The notes under the pieces: generated by a model | What the model saw: only the letters and a program-made list of their open reading frames with translations | What the model was told of the DNA's origin: nothing | Databases searched by the model: none | Translations under genes and position numbers: made by a program | Shown: in pieces, positions 33,524-43,000 of the stretch | Layout of the letters: each line of letters opens with the position of its first letter | How positions within the stretch are numbered: the first letter of the stretch is position 1 | From: CAZTQN01 sp964615765 | GTDB lineage: Bacteria > Planctomycetota > Phycisphaerae > Phycisphaerales > UBA1924 | NCBI GenBank assembly: GCA_964615765.1 | Contig: CAZTQN010000018.1 | Location: 1 to 64,000, forward strand | Length of the DNA stretch: 64,000 bases | Direction: 5' to 3'

Positions 33524-34474
33524 ATGGCGAACGGGAATACTGGGCGTCCGTACCCGCTCTTGGGGGCGATCGCGTATATGGCGCTTGGGGCGATGTTGAC
33601 GCTGGGCGTGCAGACGGTGATGCAATCGTCGGCGCGAACGGGACCGCAGACGGCGCAGGCCGCCCCGGCGAACCTGGCGGCGTTTCATGAGTCGGTGGCG
33701 CGTGGGGACCTGGAGGCGATGCGTCGGCTGCTCGCGACGGGCCCGCCGGGGAGTTTGGACGTGAACGCGGTGATCCCCGGGGACCAGCCGCAGCGTCAGG
33801 GGTTCACGCCGCTGATTCTGGCGGTGTTTGAGGGGAACCTGGCGACGGTGAAGGCGCTGCTGGAAGCCAAGGCGCGGACGGAGATCCGTGCGGCGGACGG
33901 CCGAACGGCGCTGGTGTACGCGGCGGGCTGGGGCGACGCCGGGAAGGTGCGGGCGCTGCTGGACGCCGGGGCCCGGACGGACGCGCGGGCGAACGACGGG
34001 TGGACGGCGTTGATGTTCGCCGCGGCCCGCGGTGAGCCGGCCAGCGTCAAGGCCCTGCTCGACGCCGGCGCGGACGTGAACGCGACCAACAAGTGGCGTC
34101 AGACGGCGCTGATGACGGCGGCCCGCGCGGGGTCGCTTGAGAAGGTGCAGATGCTGCTGGACGCCGGGGCGACGGTGAACGTCACGGACATCGAGGGCAA
34201 CACGGCCCTGTCGATCGCCGCGGCGAGCGAGGTCGACTCGCAGGTGCTCAGCGTGCTTGTCCGGGCGGGCGCGCCGGTTAATGAGGCGGACCGCGACGGC
34301 GTGACGGCGCTGATGAAGGCGGCGGAACGCGGGGATATTGAGCAGGTGAAGGTGCTGCTCGCCGCGGGCGCTGATCGGGCGGCGAAGGACCTGACGAACA
34401 AGTGGACGGCGAAGGAGTGGGCCGCGAAGCGCGACGACGATCGCGGGCGCGCGGTAGCGGCGTTGATGGAATAA
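33524..34474 (+). CDS. membrane-anchored ankyrin-repeat protein
   Basis: A 316-aa protein. Residues about 10-32 are a single hydrophobic anchor (LLGAIAYMALGAMLTLGVQTVM), so the repeats are probably periplasmic. From about residue 50 there are seven ankyrin repeats with the G-x-TPLxxA / VxxLLxAGA pattern: QGFTPLILAVFEGNLATVKALLEA, DGRTALVYAAGWGDAGKVRALLDAGA, DGWTALMFAAARGEPASVKALLDAGA and more. Ankyrin repeats mediate protein binding; the partner is unknown. ATG 33524 follows GGGAGG by 7 nt, 58 bp after the EF-G-like gene in the same direction. Confidence 0.85.
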   Translation: MANGNTGRPYPLLGAIAYMALGAMLTLGVQTVMQSSARTGPQTAQAAPANLAAFHESVARGDLEAMRRLLATGPPGSLDVNAVIPGDQPQRQGFTPLILAVFEGNLATVKALLEAKARTEIRAADGRTALVYAAGWGDAGKVRALLDAGARTDARANDGWTALMFAAARGEPASVKALLDAGADVNATNKWRQTALMTAARAGSLEKVQMLLDAGATVNVTDIEGNTALSIAAASEVDSQVLSVLVRAGAPVNEADRDGVTALMKAAERGDIEQVKVLLAAGADRAAKDLTNKWTAKEWAAKRDDDRGRAVAALME

Positions 34475-34830
34475 ACCGGGACTGAGCCGGGCCCGGGTGG
34501 GGGGGCGGAAGGTCTGGCGCCGGGCAAAAAAGAAAGCGCTCGCCCGTTGGCGGTGCGGGCGAGCGCTGAAGGTGTGAAACGCCTGATGCCTGGCGGTTTC
34601 GGGAGACGGGAAGCGTTGGTTGACCGGGGCGGCTGCGGTGCCGAGTCCATGGCGCCGTTGCGACGATCGCTCCACGTCCGTGTGGAGCGACCTGCCCCCG
34701 GCGATCAACGCCGAGTCTCGCCGAGCCCGGCGTCCATTGCCTGGGGCCGAGCGGGCGGTTCACGAGAAACACAGTCGGGTTGTCAACGCCGAGGCCCGCG
34801 TTTCGGCGGGCGGCGGCGCGAACATGGGAT
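34475..34830. other. mraZ 3' region with structured sequence, no protein gene
   Basis: 356 bp without a supported gene, between convergent ank and mraZ genes. It contains the terminator described next, a 9-bp stem TCGCTCCAC/GTGGAGCGA with loop GTCCGT (about 34669-34692) and, on the minus strand, TTGACA at 34786-34781 without a good -10. A 3' UTR-derived small RNA of mraZ is possible. Confidence 0.45.
34526..34567 (-). terminator. intrinsic terminator for the mraZ strand
   Basis: On the minus strand a 12-bp perfect stem AGCGCTCGCCCG/CGGGCGAGCGCT (34567-34556 and 34546-34535, 9-nt loop) is followed by TTCTTTTTT (34534-34526). This is the only textbook Rho-independent terminator I found in the window. 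It lies 264 bp beyond the mraZ stop. Confidence 0.85.
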
Positions 34831-35334
34831 TCAATCGGTTCGACCCGGAGTAGCCGGGAAAGCAGCGGGGGGAGTCTGGGTCAGGCCGCGGCGGCGTGCT
34901 TCCACGCGGCGGGCGAGGTCGGGAAGGGCCTGGAAGCGGTCGGGGGTCGTGTCGGACCAGGTCTGACGCGGGCGGATTTCCAGCCGATCGCCGGCCCCGA
35001 CGACGGTCACCTCGTCCGAAAGCCCGGTGAGCTTGCGGTGGTGGGCGGGGATGGTGATGCGGCCGGCGGTGTCCATTTCGAGTCGTTCGGCGAGGCCGAA
35101 GAGCGTGGCTTGCAGTTCGGCGAGGTCTTCGTCCGGGGTGAGGGACATTTCGGATTGACGGGCGAGGGCGGCGAAGGTCGATTCTGTGTAGAGGCGGAGC
35201 AGGCCGGTGGGCCAGGGGATGCAGACCCAGGCGCCGCCGTCTCGGACCGGATCCCACTGGTTGCGGTACTTGGCGGGGATCGCCAAGCGCTGCTTGCCGT
35301 CGATGGCGTGCTCGGATTGACCGGTGAAGAGCAC
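34831..35334 (-). CDS. mraZ: transcriptional regulator MraZ
   Basis: A 167-aa DNA-binding protein with two SpoVT/AbrB-like MraZ repeats: LFTGQSEHAIDGKQRLAIPAKYR (first, with the D-x-K-R-l-x-iPakyR signature) and LEMDTAGRITIPAHHRKLTGL (second, D-x-x-GRi-iP). MraZ usually opens the division and cell-wall cluster and represses it by binding TGGGN repeats. Here it stands alone: no mraW, ftsI or mur genes adjoin. The start is GTG 35334, just at the conserved LFTGQ. It has its own promoter with TGGGN-like boxes and a terminator downstream. The C-terminal 25 residues (TQTPPAAFPATPG) are an extension. Confidence 0.93.
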   Translation of the reverse strand: MLFTGQSEHAIDGKQRLAIPAKYRNQWDPVRDGGAWVCIPWPTGLLRLYTESTFAALARQSEMSLTPDEDLAELQATLFGLAERLEMDTAGRITIPAHHRKLTGLSDEVTVVGAGDRLEIRPRQTWSDTTPDRFQALPDLARRVEARRRGLTQTPPAAFPATPGRTD

Positions 35335-35384
35335 GGTGGCGGCCGGGGGAGGGGTGCGGGACGGAGGCGTTTGGGACGGATGGG

Positions 35385-35419
35385 ATTATCCTCCACTTTG
35401 CCCCACCTTGCAACACCCA
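35385..35419 (-). promoter_or_regulatory. mraZ promoter with MraZ-box repeats
   Basis: Minus strand: TTGCAA (35413-35408) and GATAAT (35390-35385), spacer exactly 17 bp. Inside the spacer TGGGG (35405-35401) and TGGAG (35395-35391) have the 10-bp period of MraZ boxes; TGGGT (35419-35415) overlaps the -35 just upstream. This fits autorepression. Confidence 0.65.
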
Positions 35420-35593
35420 ATGGGCAACTTCTTGAAAAGTTGTGGTCATCCCCACGTTGTCCAGACGTTTTCCACCGGTCGTGAATATCGCGCAAAGACC
35501 GGGCATTTCGCGAGTTGCGAGGTACAGTCCCGGTGTGGGGCGGGGATCTCGTGGGTTTTCCAGATGCGTGGCGTGGGTCGGAATGGTGACGCA

Positions 35594-36214
35594 ATGGGCC
35601 GGGCCCCCGACATCGGGCGGCTGTCGCGCGCCGGGGCGCCACGCGGCGCCGGCGCGGTCACGCCGCGGAACTGGGCGGTGGTGCGGCCGGAGTGGACGGC
35701 GGAGGTTGGCGGCGCGGTGTCCCTGGTTCCGGGCGTGGACGCGGTGCTGGCATCGGCGTTTGAGGGGAAGCGCGCGGGGGTGCTGGTGCACCGGGTGATG
35801 CGGTGCGGGGATGATCCGGTGTGCATCGCGGTGGCGATGCCCAAGGGGCAGCGGACGGCGACGCTGATCCGCGACAGTCACGCGTTTGCGATCAGCATGG
35901 TGGAGCGGGCGTCGCGGCTGATGCAGGAGCGGCTGGGGCCGGGGGGCGAGGGGGACGGGCTGGAGATCTTCCGGACCAGGACGCTGGCGACGGGGTCGCC
36001 GGTGCTGGTGGAGGCGGTGGCGGCGATGGACTGCGAGGTCGTGCGGCATTACGACCTGGACGGGGATCACGAGGTGTACGTGGGGCAGGTGATCGCGGGG
36101 GTGACGCGGCGGGAGCAGGCTCTGCCGGGGCGCGGGGCGGGTGTGGAGGCCGGGGAGCGCGGGGTGGCGGGGCGGCGCGAGAGCCCGCGGCGGATGCGGG
36201 CGGCGAGCGAGTGA
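35594..36214 (+). CDS. flavin-reductase-like FMN-binding protein
   Basis: A 206-aa cytosolic protein resembling flavin reductase / flavoredoxin domains: GVLVHRVMRCGDDPVCIAVAM, then AFAISMVERASRLMQERLG, LVEAVAAMDCEVVRHYDLDGDHEVYVGQV. These are the FMN-binding split-barrel elements, where the first two strands hold the flavin phosphate. The partner enzyme is unknown. ATG 35594 is preferred; ATG 35564 is in frame. Residues 185-206 are an Arg/Gly tail. Confidence 0.65.
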   Translation: MGRAPDIGRLSRAGAPRGAGAVTPRNWAVVRPEWTAEVGGAVSLVPGVDAVLASAFEGKRAGVLVHRVMRCGDDPVCIAVAMPKGQRTATLIRDSHAFAISMVERASRLMQERLGPGGEGDGLEIFRTRTLATGSPVLVEAVAAMDCEVVRHYDLDGDHEVYVGQVIAGVTRREQALPGRGAGVEAGERGVAGRRESPRRMRAASE

Positions 36215-36284
36215 TGGGCGCTCAGGGCGGGGCGGCGGGCGCGGCGGGCGCGGCGGGGGCCGGGGGGTTCATACGCTCGGCGGT

Positions 36285-36626
36285 ATGAACTTCTATCACA
36301 TGTGGTTCAATCTGAAGAACACGCGGCCGCCTGCGAATGTTGAGTTTGCCGCGGCCGTGGACGCGTACCTGGGGCACTTGCAGAAGGCGGGGAAGATCGA
36401 GGGGTGGAGCCTGTCGCGGCGGAAGTTTGGGTTCGGGCCCGCGGGGCTGGGTGAGTTTCACTGCGTGGTGCGGTGCCGGGATTTGGCGCAGCTGGATGCG
36501 GCGTTCGGGGTGGTGGCGACGCGGGCGGGGGAGGTGGAGCAGCTGCACCACCCGGTGTATTCGGCGGTGACGGACTTCACGTCGGCGCTGTACCGCGATT
36601 TTCCGGATCCGGAGCGGGCGGCGTGA
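36285..36626 (+). CDS. small conserved protein (DUF6614-like)
   Basis: A 113-aa soluble protein, MNFYHMWFNLK..., with the pattern FAAAVDAYLGHLQKAGKIEGWSLSRRKFGFGP and GEFHCVVRCRDLAQLDAAF, TRAGEVEQLHHPVYSAVTDF. It resembles a family of about 110-aa bacterial proteins of ferredoxin-like fold and unknown function (I believe DUF6614, from memory). Start ATG 36285 sits 70 bp after the flavin-reductase-like gene on the same strand. Confidence 0.65.
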   Translation: MNFYHMWFNLKNTRPPANVEFAAAVDAYLGHLQKAGKIEGWSLSRRKFGFGPAGLGEFHCVVRCRDLAQLDAAFGVVATRAGEVEQLHHPVYSAVTDFTSALYRDFPDPERAA

Positions 36627-36722
36627 GGGCCGGGGCGGGACTACTCTCGAAGCGCTGAGCGGGTGTGCGCGTGTGCGGCGGGTCTCGACGCGCGCGGTGG
36701 TTCATGCAGATAGGTAGCCATC

Positions 36723-38285
36723 ATGTTTGAACGGTTGAGCGAAGGGTTCGGGAACGCGTTCCGCAGGCTGTCCGGCAAGGGCGAGCTGACGGAGAAGAAC
36801 ATCGGCGAGGCGGTGGAGGACGTGCGTGCGGCGCTGCTGGAGGCGGACGTGCACGTGACGGTTGTGGACGGGTTCGTGGAAGCCGTCAAGCGGGACGCGA
36901 TCGGGCGGGAGGTGACCAAGAGCCTGCAGCCCGGGCAGGAGATGATCGGGATCGTGCATGACCGGCTGGTGGAGGTGCTGGGGGGCACGCCGCGGTCGGA
37001 GCAGGATGAGGGCGCGGGCGGGCTGGGAGGGATGAGCGGCGCGAGTGGCGCGGACGCGGGCGGTGGGATTTTGCAGGTGTCGCCCGGGCCGACGGTGGTG
37101 ATGATGTGCGGCCTGCAGGGGAGCGGGAAGACGACCACGTGCGGGAAGCTTGCGGGGTATCTGAAGAAGCGCGGGCGGAGCGTCTTGCTGGTGGCGGCGG
37201 ACCTGCAGCGCCCGGCGGCGGTGGAGCAGCTCGGGACGGTGTGCGAGGGCGTGAACCGCGACATGCCGGGCGGGGCGCAGGCGCACTTCTATAGCGAGCC
37301 GGACAAGACGGCGGAGTATGGCAAGGCGGTGGGCGTGGCCGTCGGGGTGTGCCGGCGCGCGGTGGAGCACGCGCGGGCGAAGGGGATCGACACGGTCATT
37401 CTGGACACGGCGGGGCGGCTGCACGTCAACGACGCGCTGATGGACGAGCTGCAGCAGATCAACAAGATCGTGCAGCCGCACCAGATCTTTCTGGTGACCG
37501 ACGCGATGACGGGGCAGGACGCGGTGAACAGCGCGAAGGCGTTTCACCAGCGGCTGGAGGTGGACGGGCTGATCCTGACGAAGTTCGACTCGGACACGCG
37601 TGGCGGGGCGGCGCTGAGCGTGAAGACGATCACGGGGGCGCCGATCCGGTTTATCGGGGTTGGGGAAAAGCTCGAGGCGCTGGAGGAGTTTCACGCCGAG
37701 CGGATCGCGGGGCGCATCCTGGGGATGGGCGACGTGGTCAGCCTGGTGGAGAAGGCGCGCGAGCAGGTCAGCGAGGAGGACGCCAAGAAGCTTGAAGACA
37801 AGATGGCCAAGGGGGAGATGACGATGGACGACTTTCTGTCGCAGCTTCGGACGCTGCGGCGGATGGGGCCGATGAAGCAGCTGCTGGGCCTGCTGCCGGG
37901 CGTGGGGAGCGCGCTGAAGGACGTGCACGTCGACGACGGTCAGCTGGACCGGGTGGAAGCGATCGTGTGCAGCATGACGCCTAGGGAGCGGAAGAAGCCG
38001 GACACGGTGGACATGTCGCGGCGGCGCCGCGTGGGCAAGGGGAGCGGGACCAGCGCGGACGAAGTGGGGCAGTTGGTCAAGCAGTTCGGGGCGGTGAGCG
38101 CCTTGGCGAAGGGGATGGCCAACATGAGCGCCATGCAGCGTGTGAAGGCGGTGAAGGAGATGCAGGGGAAAGAGGGCGGGCTGGGCGGCATGATGCCGGG
38201 CGTGAGCGGGCTGCCGGGGCTGATGGGGAAGAAGGGGTCGAGCTTCACGCCGAGCGTGAAGAGCCGGTTCAAGAAGCGGAAGTGA
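36723..38285 (+). CDS. ffh: signal recognition particle protein Ffh
   Basis: A 520-aa SRP54 GTPase that binds signal sequences and SRP RNA for co-translational targeting. The N domain is residues 1-90. An unusual Gly/Ser-rich insert (about residues 100-115) separates it from the G domain. G-domain motifs are GLQGSGKTTTCGKLAGYLK, LVAADLQRPAAVEQL, ILDTAGRLHVNDALMDEL, LILTKFDSDTRGGAALSV. The Met-rich M domain holds the RNA-binding SMTPRERKKPD and RRRRVGKGSGTSADEVGQLVKQF, ending with a Gly/Met tail. I did not find the SRP RNA nearby. Confidence 0.96.
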   Translation: MFERLSEGFGNAFRRLSGKGELTEKNIGEAVEDVRAALLEADVHVTVVDGFVEAVKRDAIGREVTKSLQPGQEMIGIVHDRLVEVLGGTPRSEQDEGAGGLGGMSGASGADAGGGILQVSPGPTVVMMCGLQGSGKTTTCGKLAGYLKKRGRSVLLVAADLQRPAAVEQLGTVCEGVNRDMPGGAQAHFYSEPDKTAEYGKAVGVAVGVCRRAVEHARAKGIDTVILDTAGRLHVNDALMDELQQINKIVQPHQIFLVTDAMTGQDAVNSAKAFHQRLEVDGLILTKFDSDTRGGAALSVKTITGAPIRFIGVGEKLEALEEFHAERIAGRILGMGDVVSLVEKAREQVSEEDAKKLEDKMAKGEMTMDDFLSQLRTLRRMGPMKQLLGLLPGVGSALKDVHVDDGQLDRVEAIVCSMTPRERKKPDTVDMSRRRRVGKGSGTSADEVGQLVKQFGAVSALAKGMANMSAMQRVKAVKEMQGKEGGLGGMMPGVSGLPGLMGKKGSSFTPSVKSRFKKRK

Positions 38286-38348
38286 AGTGGGCGTGCGCGC
38301 TGATTCGCACGGCGCGGGCGAGCGCGGCGTGGGTTCGCATGGCGAGAG

Positions 38349-39701
38349 TCAGCAAGGCGAGAACCAGGCGGTCAGGAAGTCGAAGACGTCCTGGACGGTC
38401 GCCGCACCGGAGGCGTTGATGTCGGCGCGCGGGTCGCTGGCGAAGAAGTCGTGGAGGAAGGCGAAGAGGTCTTCGGGCTTGATGGCGCCGGAGCAGTCGT
38501 AGTCGCCGGCGCAGGCGGGGGGCCAGGGCGGCTGGCGCCAGATGGCGAAGTTGCGGGGCGCCCCGGGTTCGGACTGGCGCGTGAAGTGGCCGGCGACGGC
38601 GAGGTCGCCGCCGGTGCGGCTCGCGAAGGTGAGGCCCAGGCTGCTCCGGTCATCGATGCCGGGCATGGGGTACCAGGCGCGGCCGGACCACTGGGCGAGG
38701 GTTGATGCCGGGCGGCCGCCTGCGGTTGAGAAGAATCCGGCGGCGACGATGGTGCCGTCGGTCAGGCGGGCGAGCGACGCGATGTTGGTGGAGAGTGCGT
38801 CGGGGCCGATGCCCTGGCCGAGGGCGGTCCAAGTGGCGCCGTCCCAGCGTGCGATGCGGCTGGCGAAGGTGTTGCCGGACATGGTGAAGGTGCCGGCGGC
38901 GATGAGATCGGCGTTCGGGAGCGGGAGCAGCGCGTAGACGAGCCCGTTGAGGCCGGGCCCCAAGGGGTGCCAGGCGGAGCCATCGAAGCGGGCGATGCGT
39001 GAAGCGGGCACGCCGGCGAAGTCGTGGAACGCGCCGGCGACGATGAGGTCGCCGGAGGGCATGGTGGCGGCGGCGAAGATGGAGTAGAAGTTGGGGCTGG
39101 GGTTGAGGTTGGTCCAGGTGGCGCCGTCGAATCGGGCCACGCCGTTCATGGGGTTGGCGGGCGAGCCGGACCAGCGGAACTCGCCGACGGCGATGAGGCG
39201 GCCTTCGAGGTCGAGGGTGAGGTCGTAGACGGTGGCGTTGAGGCCATCGGCGAGGGGTTGCCAAGTTGTGCCCGTCCAGCGCGCGATGGACTCTGCCGGG
39301 ACGCCGCCGGCGACGGAGAAGAGGCCGGCGACGACGATGGAGTTGTCGGGCATGACGACCACGGCCCGGACGGTTTCCCAGGTGCTGACGCCGACGCCGT
39401 CGCCGAGCGGGGACCACTCGGAGCCGCTGAAGAACGCGACGCGGCGGGCGGGGAGGTCGCCGAAGGCGGTGAAGATGCCGACGGCGACGAGGCCCTCGGG
39501 CTGTGGGCCGGCGCCGTCGGGGTCCCAGATCGCGAGGTCATCGATCGTCGAGTTGGGGGACGCGACGTCGGAGAGATCGAGCCAGCGGCCCGGGCACTGA
39601 GCCGGGGCGGCGGCGGCGAGCAGTGTGGTCGCGATGGTCGCGGCGATGGTGTGGGCGAGGCGTGCGGACGGGCGACGGTGAACGGTGGGATGAGCGGGCA
39701 T
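38349..39701 (-). CDS. secreted beta-propeller protein with dockerin-like C-terminus
   Basis: A 450-aa secreted protein. The signal peptide is at residues 10-34 (AHTIAATIATTLLAAAAPAQ). The body is six or more propeller-type repeats of the form ARWTGTTWQPLADGLNATVY, VARFDGATWTNLN, IARFDGSAWHPLGPGLNG, IARWDGATWTALGQGIG, each with a V-AG-F strand (IVVAGLFSVAGGVPA). This is like the Kelch/delta-60 class seen in planctomycete surface proteins. Two dockerin-like loops close it: YDCSGAIKPEDLFAFLHDFF and RADINASGAATVQDVFDFL, ending AWFSPC. It is divergent from the histidine kinase gene. Confidence 0.75.
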   Translation of the reverse strand: MPAHPTVHRRPSARLAHTIAATIATTLLAAAAPAQCPGRWLDLSDVASPNSTIDDLAIWDPDGAGPQPEGLVAVGIFTAFGDLPARRVAFFSGSEWSPLGDGVGVSTWETVRAVVVMPDNSIVVAGLFSVAGGVPAESIARWTGTTWQPLADGLNATVYDLTLDLEGRLIAVGEFRWSGSPANPMNGVARFDGATWTNLNPSPNFYSIFAAATMPSGDLIVAGAFHDFAGVPASRIARFDGSAWHPLGPGLNGLVYALLPLPNADLIAAGTFTMSGNTFASRIARWDGATWTALGQGIGPDALSTNIASLARLTDGTIVAAGFFSTAGGRPASTLAQWSGRAWYPMPGIDDRSSLGLTFASRTGGDLAVAGHFTRQSEPGAPRNFAIWRQPPWPPACAGDYDCSGAIKPEDLFAFLHDFFASDPRADINASGAATVQDVFDFLTAWFSPC

Positions 39702-40009
39702 GGCACGGCTCTTTCGATCGAGCCGATCGCGGCGCTGACGCGGCCGGGCGCCGCGGTTTGGAGCGGCGGAGCGACACGGCTCAATGGGTTCTACGTCGTG
39801 CGCTGCGTAGGGGCGTGCGGGGTTGCACCGGGACTGATGGATCACCCGCGCAGCCGCTGATCGTCGTCTGTTGGGGCGAGCGCGTAGACGGTTTGCACGG
39901 TTTCGAGCCCCCGGTTGAGTGGTTTTCCGGGTGGCTCGGATGGGGGGACGCGCATGGGCCTGCGCACCGGTCGATGGGTGAGGCGGCCCTGTAACGGGCA
40001 CACACCTGT
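39702..40009. other. divergent intergenic region, no gene seen
   Basis: 308 bp between the propeller-protein gene and the histidine kinase gene. No gene, strong hairpin or convincing promoter was found. Confidence 0.5.
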
Positions 40010-43000
40010 ATGGGCGATGTCGCGCTGCCAACCCGGATGTTCGTACTGCTGGCCGGCGGGATGGCGCTGCTGGACGCGGCGTTTTTCCTTGTGACGCCGA
40101 GCGTGCTGACGGAGGTGGGGGGTGTGGGGCGGCTGATCGCGGCGGGGACGTTGGTGGCGTTATCGCTGCCGGTGATGTGGGCGCTGTTGCGCAGGCGGCT
40201 GGGCTCGGCGCTGGATCCGTCAATTCGGACCAGCGATCGGCTGGCGCTGATTGCGCAGAAGACGAGCAACGCCGTGGTGATCACGGACGCGGACCGGCGG
40301 ATTCAGTGGGTCAACGAGGGCTTCACGCGGATCACCGGGTACACGCTGGACGAAGTGCGCGGGAAAGTGCCGGGGGCGCTGCTGCAGTACGAGGGGACCG
40401 ACCCGGCGGCGGTGGAGCGGTTCCGGGAGATTCTGCGCTCGGGCGGGGCGGGGCGGGTGGAGATCCAGAACCGCGGCAAGTCCGGCAATGAGTACACGCT
40501 GGATGTTGAGTTGATGCCGCTGCACGAGGGGCGCGGCGGGCGGGTGACGGGGTTCATGGCGATCGAGACGGACATCACGGCGCGGCAGCGGGCGGAGAAG
40601 GCCACGCGCGATCTGCGGGACTTTCTGCGGCGGACGCTGGACGCGATCGACGCGCACACGGTGGTGCTCGGACCGGATGGGCGCGTGCGGCTGTGCAACC
40701 ACGCGTGGCGCGAGTTTGCGCAGCGGAACGGGGCGGCGACGCAGATCGGCGAGGGGTTTGATTACCTGGGCGCGTGCGAGCGGGCCGGGAAGAGCAGCGC
40801 GGAAGCGGCGCGGGCGGCGGCGGCGATCCGGGCGGTTTTGAGCGGGCAGGCGAGCGCGGAGCAGATCGAGTACGAGTGTCACGGGCCGGACCACCGGCGG
40901 TGGTTCGTGTGCATGACGCGCGGGTTCGAGGCCAACGGCGAGCGGCTGGCGGTCGTGTCGCACACGAACGTGACGATGATCAAGGAAGCCGAGGCGCACG
41001 CGCTGGCGGCGAGCGCGGAGGCGGTGCGCCTTCGGGCGATGGCGGAATCGGCGCTGCGCGAGGCGGAGGGGCTGCGGCGGACGCTGGATCAGCACTCGAT
41101 GATCTCGATCGCGGACCGGGACGGTCGGATCACGGATGTGAACGAGCTGTTCTGCCGGGCGAGCGGGTATGCGCGGGAGGAGCTGCTCGGGCAGGATCAC
41201 CGGATCCTGCGGTCGGGCGTGCATGGTTCGGAGTTCTGGGAGGGCGTGTGGTCGTTGGTGCGCGAGGGGCGGGCGTGGCGGGGCGAGGTGTGCAACCGGG
41301 CCTGCGACGGGCGGCTGTACTGGGTGGACCTGATCATCACGCCGTTCTCGAGTTCGGACGGGGCGGTGGAGAAGTATGTGTCGATCGGGACGGACATCAC
41401 GCAGCGGGTTGAGCAGCGGGCGCAGATCGATCAGCAGGCGACGCGGCTGGACCTGACGGTGCGGTCGGCGAATCTAGGCACGTGGGACTGGAACATCGCG
41501 ACGGGGTCGGTGGCGTTCAACGACATCGCGCAGACGATGCTCGGGTATGCGCCCGGGGCGTGGACGCCGCATGTTTCGCAGTGGGAGGCGCTGGTGCACC
41601 CGGACGACATGCCGATGGTGCGGCGGGCGCTGACGGATCACCTGGAGGGTCGGACGGCGGAGTATCGGGCGGAGGGGCGGCTGCGGCGTGCGGACGGGAC
41701 GTGGGCGTGGATCCTGGACACCGGTCGCGTGACGGAGCGCGCGGCGGACGGGCGGCCGCTGCGGGCGATGGGCGTGCACGTGGACGTGACCGAGCGGAAG
41801 CAGATGGAGGAGTCGCTGCGGTCGGCGAAGGCGGCGGCGGAGGCGGCGAGCCGGGCCAAGAGTGAGTTTCTGGCGAACGTGAGCCACGAGATCCGCACGC
41901 CGCTGACGGCGATCATCGGGTACACGGATCTATTGCAGGAGACGGACGGTCCGCTGGCGGACCCGCGGGAGCGGGCCCAGGTGGTGGGGACGATCCGGGC
42001 GGCGGGGGCGCACCTGCTGACGGTGATCAACGACGTGCTGGATTTGTCGAAGATCGAAGCCGACCGGATGACGGTGGAGCGGGTGGACACGCGGGTTGGG
42101 GGCGTTCTGGAAGAGGTGACGAGCCTGCTGCGGCCGCGGGCGATCGGGAAGGGGATCGAGCTGCGCGTGCGGGTGAGCGGTGCGGTGCCGGACCGGATCA
42201 TGACGGACCCGACGCGGCTGCGGCAGATTCTGATGAACCTGGTGGGGAACGCGGTGAAGTTCACGGACGCAGGGTGGGTGGAGGTCACCTGCCGCGCTGA
42301 GCAGGCGACGGATGAAGGCGGGGCGGAGCGGTCGTGGCTGGTGGTGGAGGTGAACGACACCGGGGCGGGGATGAGCGCGGAGCAGACGGCGCGGCTGTTC
42401 CAGCCGTTTGCGCAGGCCGACAGCACGGTGACGCGCCGGCACGGCGGGACGGGGCTGGGGCTGGCGATTTGCCGGCGGTTGTCGGAGTTGATGGGAGGCG
42501 AGGTTCGGCTGGTGAGCACGGCGGAGGGCGCGGGGTCGCGGTTCCGGGTGCGGCTGCCGCTGGAGCCGGCGCCGGGGGCGCGCGTCATCGACGGGCTGGA
42601 TGTGACGCGGAGCGAGCCGTCACGCGGCGGGCAGGGGGCGCCGACGGTGCGGCTGTCGGGTCGGGTGCTGTTGGCGGAGGACGGTCCGGACAACCAGCGG
42701 CTGATCGCGTATCACCTGCGGCGTGCGGGGGCGACGGTGGAGATCGCGGAGAACGGGCGCGTCGCGCTGGAGACGATTGTGCGGCGCGAGGAGGAGGGGC
42801 AGCCGTTCGACCTCTTGGTGACGGACATCCAGATGCCGGAGATGGACGGGTACACGCTGGTGCGATCGCTGCGAGCGCGCGGCGGGCAGGGCGTGCGGCT
42901 GCCGATCGTGGCGCTGACGGCGCACGCGATGGCGGAGGAGCGGGAGAAGTGTTTGAGCGCGGGGTGCGACGACTACCAGACCAAGCCGATCGACCGCGCG

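Noticed and set aside
34781..34786. TTGACA on the minus strand as a promoter of a small RNA
   Set aside because: No -10 box at 16-18 bp; recorded only as part of the mraZ 3' region.
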